Assembly: GCA_003003615.1 (NCBI GenBank)
Contig: PVWD01000018.1
Location: 1 to 42,948 of the forward strand
Length of the DNA: 42,948 nucleotides
Direction: 5' to 3'
Source of the DNA: a filamentous cyanobacterium CCP2
Lineage (GTDB): Bacteria > Cyanobacteriota > Cyanobacteriia > Elainellales > Elainellaceae
The first letter of the stretch is position 1. Every line of letters begins with the position of its first letter. Below are positions 8,044 to 14,805 of the stretch, one piece after another. A program made the position numbers and the translations under genes. The notes below the pieces were generated by a model that worked only from the letters and a program-made list of their open reading frames with translations, was not told the DNA's origin and made no database searches.

Positions 8044-8883
8044 ATGCCGCATCTTGCCAAGATTTTGATTTACCCAATTAAGTCCTTGAGTGGAATAGAG
8101 GTGACGGAGGCTCGGTTATTGGAAGGGGGAGCGTTGGCGCACGATCGCGAGTTTGTCATGGTGGATGAGCAGGGGCGATTTGTTAATGGTAAGCGGACGG
8201 CAAAGGTTCATTTGCTGCGATCGACCTATGATTTGGCAAATCGAGGGGTCACGCTGGAGGTGCAAGGAGATACTCAAACCGCTTCATTTCATTTGGATGA
8301 CGATCGGGCTGCCCTAGAAACCTGGCTGAGTGAATATTTTGGCTACCCAGTCACGCTTCAGCAAAACCTGCACATGGGCTTTCCCGATGACACTGAGGCA
8401 TCTGGCCCAACGGTGGTTAGTACGACCACCTTAGAGACGATCGCTTCCTGGTTTCCTGACCTCAGCACCGATGAGATTCGCCATCGCTTTCGGGCCAATT
8501 TAGAAATTGCTGATGTTCCTGCCTTTTGGGAAGATCAGCTATTTGGGCAAGCCGGAGAACTCGTCCCGTTTCAAATTGGCGATGTCACGCTTTGGGGTAG
8601 TCATCCCTGTCAGCGTTGTGTCGTTGTCACAAGGGATCATTTGACTGGAGAGTCATATCAGGGCTTCCAAAAAGCATTTACTACCCAGCGCAAAGCCACC
8701 TTACCCTCCTGGGCAAACCCTTCCCGCTTCAACCACTTTTATCGCCTTACCCTGAATACGATCGTCTATCCTTCGGAGGCAGGGAAGGTTTTGCGGGTGG
8801 GTAGAGACGTGAATTTTCCCATCTGTGAGGAGTCGGATCGCAGTTCAAGACGGGACGGGCAAGATGCCCATCCCACAGGATAG
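8044..8883 (+). CDS. MOSC domain-containing protein (YcbX/mARC-like)
   Basis: About 279 residues with an N-terminal beta-barrel (MPHLAKILIYPIKSLSGIEV) followed by a MOSC domain. The conserved Cys that ligates molybdenum cofactor in this family lies in GSHPCQRCVVVTRD, followed by the usual TGE. Proteins of this type carry a molybdenum cofactor and reduce N-hydroxylated compounds, or act in cofactor sulfuration. ATG at 8044 is preceded by AGGAG, slightly far. The last ~15 codons (ending GQDAHPTG) are read from a dispersed repeat at 8850-8880, so the native C-terminus has been replaced or extended by repeat DNA. Confidence 0.85.
   Translation: MPHLAKILIYPIKSLSGIEVTEARLLEGGALAHDREFVMVDEQGRFVNGKRTAKVHLLRSTYDLANRGVTLEVQGDTQTASFHLDDDRAALETWLSEYFGYPVTLQQNLHMGFPDDTEASGPTVVSTTTLETIASWFPDLSTDEIRHRFRANLEIADVPAFWEDQLFGQAGELVPFQIGDVTLWGSHPCQRCVVVTRDHLTGESYQGFQKAFTTQRKATLPSWANPSRFNHFYRLTLNTIVYPSEAGKVLRVGRDVNFPICEESDRSSRRDGQDAHPTG
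8850..8880. repeat. Dispersed repeat inside the end of the MOSC gene
   Basis: GACGGGCAAGATGCCCATCC followed by CACAGGA, reverse orientation of the copy at 2911. It encodes the C-terminal GQDAHPTG of the MOSC protein. Confidence 0.8.
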
Positions 8884-8942
8884 AGTTATCTCCTAAGTGA
8901 AGGGACAGGGTATGCCCCGCTCAATTCCCACCAAAACCTGTC

Positions 8943-9935
8943 TTACCGAAACATGCTGCTCACTGAACTATCCTCGTGAATTCGCCAGATGGCTTCACCG
9001 AGCAGATTGGCCACTGAAAGCACCGTTAGTTGGTCAAACTGCTTCTCTTCAGGCACAGGAATCGTGTTGGTGATAATCACCTCTTCAAACAAGCCCGCAG
9101 CGAGGCGTTCAACCGCAGGAGGAGAGAAGACAGCGTGGGTGGCACAGGCATAAACTGCTTTGGCTCCTGTGTCTCGGAGGAGTTTGGCCCCTTCACAGAT
9201 GGTTCCAGCAGTGTCAATCATGTCATCCACCAAGACAGCCGTTTTACCCTCTACATCGCCGATGACGTTGAGGACTTCAGCAACGTTGTGGGCTTGGCGG
9301 CGTTTGTCGATGATGGCAAGAGGGGCATCATTTAGCTTTTTGGCGAAGGCTCTAGCGCGAGCAACCCCCCCAACGTCTGGCGAGACTACCACAATGTCAG
9401 TGAGATTCTTACTGAGCAAGTAATCTAGAATCACAGGTGACCCATAAACATGGTCAAAGGGAATGTCAAAATATCCCTGAATCTGAGCCGAGTGTAAGTC
9501 CATTGCCAAAATCCGGCTGGCTCCGGCCTGAGTAATCAGGTTTGCCACCAGCTTGGCAGTAATGGATTCTCGTCCAGCAGTTTTGCGATCGGCCCTAGCA
9601 TAGCCGTAATAGGGAATCACTGCCGTAATCTGGCGTGCCGAAGCCCGACGGCAGGCATCTACCATAATCAACAGTTCCATTAAATGGTCGTTGACCGGAT
9701 AGCAGCTTGGCTGCATGAGGTAGACATCGCAACCCCGGATGGACTCTTGAATTTGGACATAAATTTCTCCATCAGCAAATCGCTTGCGAACCATTGGGCC
9801 CAAATCCATCCCTAGGTAGCGAGCGACTTCTTGAGAGAGCGGTACGTTAGCGGAACCAGAGAATAACCGAAGGCGGCTATTGTCAGGAATATGAGTTAAA
9901 GGATGCTGAAGAGGCAGAGTTGCAGAGCGGATCAC
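8943..9935 (-). CDS. prs: Ribose-phosphate pyrophosphokinase (PRPP synthetase)
   Basis: Makes phosphoribosyl pyrophosphate from ribose-5-phosphate and ATP for nucleotide, histidine and tryptophan synthesis. 330 residues. Visible blocks are LRLFSGSANVPLSQEVARYL, RFADGEIYVQI, the flexible-loop region YYGYARADRK, the divalent-metal site MDLHSAQIQGYF and the PRPP loop VLVDDMIDTAGT. The start codon is GTG at 9935, giving MIRSATLPLQ; cyanobacterial relatives have a similar N-terminal extension before the LRLFSG block. The gene is convergent with the MOSC gene and downstream of psb30, from which a terminator separates it. Confidence 0.95.
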   Translation of the reverse strand: MIRSATLPLQHPLTHIPDNSRLRLFSGSANVPLSQEVARYLGMDLGPMVRKRFADGEIYVQIQESIRGCDVYLMQPSCYPVNDHLMELLIMVDACRRASARQITAVIPYYGYARADRKTAGRESITAKLVANLITQAGASRILAMDLHSAQIQGYFDIPFDHVYGSPVILDYLLSKNLTDIVVVSPDVGGVARARAFAKKLNDAPLAIIDKRRQAHNVAEVLNVIGDVEGKTAVLVDDMIDTAGTICEGAKLLRDTGAKAVYACATHAVFSPPAVERLAAGLFEEVIITNTIPVPEEKQFDQLTVLSVANLLGEAIWRIHEDSSVSSMFR

Positions 9936-10338
9936 GACAGTCCCTCGACACTACAGTCACCGAAATCTTAACACCACAGACATAAAAACATCTCTTGTTG
10001 TTTTCTCGGATACTAAAAGGCGGGTTAAAGAAAAATAAAAGGGGGTGACTCTTGGATTACTCTCATTAAAAAATGAGGACAATCAAACAGTCCTCATATT
10101 ATCAATACTCTGAGAAGCTTAACATTTGAAAATATCTCTACACACATCAATATCTACTGATGAATGATTGATCAACGATAGATGATTCACTTTGCAAGGA
10201 TGAGTAGATATACTTATCAAATGCATTCATTAAGATAAGGGGGTCGCACAAAGACGTTTGTACCGTACTTTATACGAATCCCCTTGTTTCAAGCTTGGTT
10301 TTATCAACAAGTTGTTGCTCAAAATTCGAGTTCCAACT
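9936..10338. other. Intergenic region between prs and psb30
   Basis: About 400 bases with no gene seen. It holds a minus-strand terminator (10065-10097) and presumably the prs promoter, which I could not pinpoint. Confidence 0.5.
10065..10097 (-). terminator. Factor-independent terminator, minus strand
   Basis: On the minus strand ATGAGGAC pairs with GTCCTCAT around a 9-base loop and is followed at once by TTTTTAAT. It would end transcription from psb30 before prs. Confidence 0.75.
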
Positions 10339-10470
10339 TTAGAGGTCGCCACCGCGAAAGGCCAACACGAAGATAACAGCTGGCCCCGCAACCACGATCA
10401 AAGCCAGCATTGTAAGCTGTGCAATCACTTCCCAGTTAATGCCGCCAACTAAACCTGTCAGAAAATCCAT
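10339..10470 (-). CDS. psb30: Photosystem II protein Psb30 (Ycf12)
   Basis: A 43-residue single-span thylakoid membrane protein of photosystem II, located at the periphery near cytochrome b559. Reading the minus strand gives [10 protein letters not shown], then [10 protein letters not shown], then [14 protein letters not shown] and VLAFRGGDL. The blocks [18 protein letters not shown] and the LAxRGGxL ending are the hallmark of Psb30/Ycf12. The transmembrane helix spans about residues 15-38. A strong ribosome site (GGGAGGAAAA) sits directly before the ATG. The N-terminus is about ten residues longer than the shortest homologues. The gene appears monocistronic, with a terminator about 240 bases downstream. 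Confidence 0.9.
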   Translation of the reverse strand: MDFLTGLVGGINWEVIAQLTMLALIVVAGPAVIFVLAFRGGDL

Positions 10471-10639
10471 TTTTCCTCCCAAATAGCCCAATTCTTACTA
10501 AGCGTTGTTAAGGGTTGTATCGACAATTGATGTCTGACTCATATTTTACCTGCAAGCGGTTCGTGGTTTTCAGGTGTTATTACAGGAATTTGTGGGGGGA
10601 AAGCAAGAGATGCAAAATTTTGCGTCTGTACGGAAGGGA

Positions 10640-10675
10640 AGAATCCAAAATCCAAAATCTAAAATCCAAAATCGG
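10640..10675. repeat. Tandem AATCCAAA-type octamer repeat
   Basis: Four to five units of the form ATCCAAAA/ATCTAAAA upstream of the cysteine-cluster gene, a common cyanobacterial intergenic short tandem repeat. Confidence 0.6.
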
Positions 10676-10686
10676 CTGGAGCGTTT

Positions 10687-11046
10687 ATGGGAACTTGGCA
10701 GTGTACGAAATGTGGAGCGTGTTGTCATCTTGATCCGATCGATCGTCCTGATTTAGATCAATATCTGGAGCCGGAAGAGTTGGCACTTTACCTGAGTTTA
10801 GTGGGTGAAGATGGTTGGTGCATTCACTATGACCAGGAGACGCGGGAATGTCAGATTTATGAGACTCGTCCGCGATTTTGCCGGGTTGAGGCAGAGGTAT
10901 TTCACGATCTCTATGGGGTTGAGCCGCCGGAGCTAAATGACTTTGCGATCGAGTGCTGTCGGCAGCAAATTGAAGGGGTGTATGGCGATCGAAGTTTGGA
11001 AATGCTGCGGTTCGATCGGGAGGTGGGAGAAATTCGGGAAGGGTAG
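10687..11046 (+). CDS. YkgJ-type cysteine-cluster protein
   Basis: 119 residues of the YkgJ zinc/iron-chelating family. The N-terminus WQCTKCGACCHLDP holds the CxxCxxCC cluster, followed by GWCIHYDQETRECQIYETRP and RFCR, then a final ECC, giving the eight or more conserved cysteines of the family. Function in the cell is not established; metal binding is presumed. GGAG lies five bases before the ATG. It lies upstream of the two UPF0016 genes on the same strand, with about 90 bases between them. Confidence 0.82.
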   Translation: MGTWQCTKCGACCHLDPIDRPDLDQYLEPEELALYLSLVGEDGWCIHYDQETRECQIYETRPRFCRVEAEVFHDLYGVEPPELNDFAIECCRQQIEGVYGDRSLEMLRFDREVGEIREG

Positions 11047-11131
11047 AGAGTAGAGAGACGCGACAATGGCTTGCCTTTCTGAGGGAAGTTGGCGAAAATG
11101 AAAAGAATGTGAAAAGTGGAGTTGTATCAAT

Positions 11132-11584
11132 TTGGTCTCAGTGAAATCTTCCATCTCCTTCGTAACGCCACCCTCGGAACCCTCTACGTTTGCCAACTGT
11201 CCTTCACCAGAAGCGGAATCCTCCATTGAAGCCCCGCCTGAGCGACAGTCCGAAAATTCCTCTCAAGAGTTGCCGTCTGAATCGCCGCCTGAAGTGAGTT
11301 TGGCCAAAGAGCTTCAAATTTTCTTCTCTACTTTCATCACAATCTTTTTGGCAGAATTGGGCGATAAAACTCAGGTGACAACGCTGCTCATGAGTGCGGA
11401 ATCTCATGCCCCCTGGGTCGTGTTTGCTGGGGCAGGAGCGGCATTAGTGGCAACGAGTTTACTCGGAGTTTTAGTGGGGCACTGGTTGTCGAAGCGGGTA
11501 TCTCAACGCACTTTAGAGGTTGCAGCCGCAATGATGCTGTTAACAGTGTCGCTGCTGTTGGTTTGGGATGTGGTACAGGCTTAG
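11132..11584 (+). CDS. Half-size UPF0016/GDT1 cation transporter, first subunit
   Basis: One half of a TMEM165/GDT1-type manganese/calcium transporter. After a Ser/Pro/Glu-rich N-terminal tail of ~55 residues come three hydrophobic helices; the first carries the family motif ELGDKT (in FITIFLAELGDKTQVTTLL). Full-length members have two such motifs; here each half is a separate gene. Similar split pairs in cyanobacteria have, as I recall, been called hemi manganese exchangers (Hmx1/Hmx2). The start is uncertain: TTG at 11132, GTG at 11141 or GTG at 11294, the last of which would remove the low-complexity tail. The partner gene begins 18 bases after the stop. Confidence 0.8.
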   Translation: MVSVKSSISFVTPPSEPSTFANCPSPEAESSIEAPPERQSENSSQELPSESPPEVSLAKELQIFFSTFITIFLAELGDKTQVTTLLMSAESHAPWVVFAGAGAALVATSLLGVLVGHWLSKRVSQRTLEVAAAMMLLTVSLLLVWDVVQA

Positions 11585-11601
11585 GGATTGAGGGAGAACG
11601 A

Positions 11602-11898
11602 ATGGATTGGCATTTATTGGGATTGAGTTTTGCGACAGTGTTTTTGTCGGAACTGGGGGACAAAAGCCAGTTAGCGGCGATCGCCCTGAGCGGCAGTGGC
11701 AAGTCTCTCCGAGCGATTTTTCTAGGAGCTTCGGCTGCGTTGCTATTGGCCAGCTTTTTGGGGGTTATTTTAGGCGAAGGAGCTTCTCAGCTATTGCCAA
11801 CGGAATGGGTAAAGACGATCGCGGCGATCGGGTTTGCCGGAATTGCAATTAAGCTGCTGTGGTTTGGAGAACAGGAAGCAGAATCAGAACAAACTTAA
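11602..11898 (+). CDS. Half-size UPF0016/GDT1 cation transporter, second subunit
   Basis: 98 residues with three hydrophobic helices and one ELGDKS motif in the first (FATVFLSELGDKSQLAAIAL). It is the partner of the upstream gene; two inverted halves would together form one six-helix transporter in the membrane, probably for Mn2+ in or out of the cytoplasm. The ATG at 11602 is preceded by GAGGGAGAAC. The stop codon sits in the first unit of a 12-bp tandem repeat shared with the convergent DUF72 gene. Confidence 0.85.
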   Translation: MDWHLLGLSFATVFLSELGDKSQLAAIALSGSGKSLRAIFLGASAALLLASFLGVILGEGASQLLPTEWVKTIAAIGFAGIAIKLLWFGEQEAESEQT

Positions 11899-11927
11899 AA
11901 CCAAACTTAAAACCAGACTTAAAACAA
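11892..11927. repeat. Three 12-bp tandem repeats (AACTTAAAACCA)
   Basis: Units at 11892, 11904 and 11916, the third diverged to GACTTAAAACAA. The first unit contains the plus-strand TAA of the transporter, and the third contains the minus-strand TAA of the DUF72 gene. Confidence 0.85.
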
Positions 11928-12776
11928 ACTGAGCTGTTCTGGCTGGTCGATCGTATTCCAGGGCAGGGGCGGAACGGAAACCTGTTGCTGGTCTAGCATT
12001 TGCTGGAAAGAACGGGCGTTGATTGGGGAATACCGCTCGACGGGGCAATGCACAAAGAAATAGACTTGCGTTCCTTGATGCAGCCATTGATTTACTAAGC
12101 CAGCCCATTCCTTCAGGTAAGGCTGATTGAAGTTTGGGTCAGGGTGGCTGATGTAGCGGATCAGGGTGAACGGTGCAGTGACGATCGGCTGTAGCGGAAT
12201 CTGGGGCTTGCGGCGTTCGGAATAAAGTTGGGGGTCATCAGGGCATTCATAAATCGGGCGGGTGTCGAGCAGGACACGTCCAATGCTGAGGTCAGATAGG
12301 CGATCGGTGAGTTGACTGGCATAGGGTTCTTGAAACCAGTCGGGATGGCGGACTTCCAGGGCTAAAGGAAATTCACTGTGGGGAAAAGCCTGGAGAAAGT
12401 GGGTCAGATCACCGATTTGGGCAGGACTGTAGCTGGGAGGCAGTTGGGCAAAGCAGGGGCCAAGCCGATCGCCCAGTCCAGCAATTTGCTTGAGGAAAGC
12501 CAGCGTTTCTGGAATGACGGGGGTGAGGAGTCCGGCGTGGGTAATGCTGCGGGGCAATTTGAGGCAGAACTGAAATCCTTCAGGCGTTTCGGTTGCCCAA
12601 CGGTGAATGGTGTCCGCATCGGGGATGGAATAAAAAGTGGTGTTGCCCTCTACCGTAGTGAAGCGGCGGCTGTAGAGAGACAGAAAATCCTTTGCTTGGC
12701 TGCCTGCCGGAAATAAGCTGCCTATCCACTCCTTGTATGCCCAAACTGCACAGCCCAGTCGAAAATTAAAGTTCAT
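11919..12776 (-). CDS. DUF72 domain protein
   Basis: 285 residues, TIM-barrel-like DUF72 (YecE) family of unknown function. Recognisable blocks are FRLGCAVWAYKEWIGSLFP at the N-terminus, FTTVEGNTTFYSIPDADTIHRWA, FQFCLKLPRSITH, LALEVRHPDWF and a C-terminal segment VYFFVHCPVERYSPINARSF. Its ATG overlaps the stop of the upstream histidine kinase by four bases (ATGA type), so the two are co-transcribed and probably translationally coupled. DUF72 proteins have been suspected of acting on nucleic acids or sugars, but nothing here proves a role. Confidence 0.85.
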   Translation of the reverse strand: MNFNFRLGCAVWAYKEWIGSLFPAGSQAKDFLSLYSRRFTTVEGNTTFYSIPDADTIHRWATETPEGFQFCLKLPRSITHAGLLTPVIPETLAFLKQIAGLGDRLGPCFAQLPPSYSPAQIGDLTHFLQAFPHSEFPLALEVRHPDWFQEPYASQLTDRLSDLSIGRVLLDTRPIYECPDDPQLYSERRKPQIPLQPIVTAPFTLIRYISHPDPNFNQPYLKEWAGLVNQWLHQGTQVYFFVHCPVERYSPINARSFQQMLDQQQVSVPPLPWNTIDQPEQLSLF

Positions 12777-14401
12777 GCTTCAATCTTATAGCCCAACCAC
12801 TTGTCTGAAGCGGATGGCTCGATCGGAGACTGCTCAACCGTAGATGGCTCAGCCGCAGGGGACTTGTGCTGGATGGGAAGCTCAATCCAAAATTCGGTGC
12901 CTTCTCCTGGCTGGGAATAGCATTCTAACGAGCCATTGTGTCGCTCCACAATAATTTGCTGGCTAATAGACAGACCCAACCCCGTGCCCTTACCAGCGGG
13001 TTTAGTGGTAAAAAATGGCTCAAATAGCTTGGCTTGAATCGCTTCTGGAATGCCCAAGGCATTATCGGCAATCCGGATGATCACGCGGGAACTGTTGGTT
13101 TGAGAATCGGGAATTAGCCCGGTGCGGATGGTAATTTGGGGGAATTGTTCGCCTGTTCCCAGCCGATCGCCCACTTCTGCGGCTTCCTCTAGGGCATCAA
13201 TCGCATTGCTGAGGATATTCATAAAGACTTGGTTTAGCTGGCTAGCGTAGCACTCCACCGGCGGCAGTTCACCATATTCTTTGACAATTTTGATGCCAGC
13301 AGCATTCGATCGCGACTTAAAGCGGTGTTGCAAAATCAGCAAGGTATTGTCCAGCCCTTCATGGATGTCTACCGGCTTCATGCCCGCCTCATCTAGCCGC
13401 GAGAAGTTCCGCAATGACAGCACAATCTGCCGAATGCGATCGGCTCCTAACTGCATTGAGGCTAGAATTTTAGGAAAATCCGCCATCAAAAATTCCAAAT
13501 CCAGCTCTTCCATGCGTTCAGCTAATTCAGGGCTGCGCGAGGAATGTTCCTGCTGAAAGAGGGTCAACACTTCCAGTAAATCCTGGGCGTACTGGCTGGC
13601 GTGGGACAAATTGCCGTAGATGAAGTTAACCGGATTATTGATTTCATGGGCAATTCCAGCAACAAGCTGCCCCAAACTCGACATTTTTTCGCTTTGAATC
13701 AGTTGGGTGCGGCTGCGCTTTAGGTCTTCTACAGTCTGAGCCAGAACCTCTGCTTGGCGTTGCGTTTGGGCTAAAAGCTCTGCCTGCTGAATGGCAACGG
13801 CCAAATGGTCAGCAATTTGTTCAACAAACTGAATTTCGTCAGGCTGCCACTCGCGAGGAGCCGAACATTGGTGAATGCAAAGCAGCCCCCATAAACGGTT
13901 CTCTGGACGGAGAGGAACCACCAAATTGGCGCGAATTTGAAATCGCCGCAGGATGTCAACATGGCAATCACGCAGCCCAGCTTGATGGATATCTGAGATC
14001 GCCTGAATGCGTCCAGCCTGGTAGTGAACGGCATACTGTTCGCCAAAGCAATGATCATGCACTCTGGCATTTAATGCAGAATGAAATCCGGGCAGCACAT
14101 CTTCTGAAACAAACTCGCCATCATCCCAATTAGAGTCTGGGTAAAAGCGAAACAGTCCCACGCGATCGGCATTCAGGAGTTGGCGCACTTCTGTGGCGGT
14201 CGTTTGAAAGAGCGAATCGAGATCAAGGGAGGCTCGAATGTTGGTAATAACCCTCAGGAGTGCTTGCTGGCGATGATTCTCTAAGCTTTGCTCTGCGGTC
14301 ATAGGAACCTGATTTGCGTTCACCAGGATTTGCTTCATCCGTTCAAAGGCTGACTCATCGCGGCAACAGTCTCTCAGTCGATCCAGATTATCAAAATTCA
14401 T
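12773..14401 (-). CDS. DXCF-type cyanobacteriochrome histidine kinase
   Basis: About 542 residues: GAF (about 45-205), coiled-coil linker, HisKA and HATPase. The kinase has MSSLGQLVAGIAHEINNPVN with the phospho-accepting His near 252, and a GTGLGLSISQQI ATP lid region. The GAF domain carries both marks of a bilin photoreceptor: DHCF (Cys about 118, the DXCF second cysteine) and AGLRDCHVDILRRFQ (canonical Cys-His about 146-147), followed by IRANLVVPLRPENRLWGLLC. DXCF cyanobacteriochromes bind phycocyanobilin or phycoviolobilin and usually sense blue/violet versus green/teal light. ATG at 14401 is used; a TTG two codons earlier is possible. No response regulator lies directly beside it; DUF72 is its operon partner. 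Confidence 0.85.
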   Translation of the reverse strand: MNFDNLDRLRDCCRDESAFERMKQILVNANQVPMTAEQSLENHRQQALLRVITNIRASLDLDSLFQTTATEVRQLLNADRVGLFRFYPDSNWDDGEFVSEDVLPGFHSALNARVHDHCFGEQYAVHYQAGRIQAISDIHQAGLRDCHVDILRRFQIRANLVVPLRPENRLWGLLCIHQCSAPREWQPDEIQFVEQIADHLAVAIQQAELLAQTQRQAEVLAQTVEDLKRSRTQLIQSEKMSSLGQLVAGIAHEINNPVNFIYGNLSHASQYAQDLLEVLTLFQQEHSSRSPELAERMEELDLEFLMADFPKILASMQLGADRIRQIVLSLRNFSRLDEAGMKPVDIHEGLDNTLLILQHRFKSRSNAAGIKIVKEYGELPPVECYASQLNQVFMNILSNAIDALEEAAEVGDRLGTGEQFPQITIRTGLIPDSQTNSSRVIIRIADNALGIPEAIQAKLFEPFFTTKPAGKGTGLGLSISQQIIVERHNGSLECYSQPGEGTEFWIELPIQHKSPAAEPSTVEQSPIEPSASDKWLGYKIEA

Positions 14402-14803
14402 AAACAATCCAAGACGGTTGAGGGGTTAACCAGAAAGGGGGCTTTAACGATAAACGCTACAACTCTAATTTTTTGGAATAAATTGAGTGTGTGTAAATAA
14501 TTGGTAAGGCCCTCAGTAAATTTGGGGGCTAATTAATGTAAGTTAAAGAATGCTCTAATGCACATTTTAGAATTTTAGCTTTGGGTTTGGCATCACAAAG
14601 TGCCTGTTAAATGTGCGTTTCAGCATTTTAGCTAGCGGAGTTCTGCCGTGAATTGTGGATGAGTAGATCTGAACAGGTGACTTTAACGTTTAAGTATGAC
14701 AAATTAGTTGCAGTCGGGAAATGAGTTAAAACCCGTAAGTCTTCATCATCTATAAACACAAAGCGATCCGTAGAAATAGGGAAAGCCCCTTGGTAATTCA
14801 GGG
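14402..14803. other. Intergenic region with imperfect direct repeats
   Basis: About 400 bases without a visible gene. It contains two 22-base imperfect direct repeats (14559-14580 and 14612-14633, five mismatches) and, at the right end, a weak hairpin after recD2. Confidence 0.45.
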
Positions 14804-14805
14804 CT
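14787..14805 (-). terminator. Possible terminator of recD2
   Basis: On the minus strand AGCCC, immediately after the stop, can pair with GGGCT, followed by TTCCCTATTTCT. The stem is short and the T-run broken, so this is weak. Confidence 0.3.
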
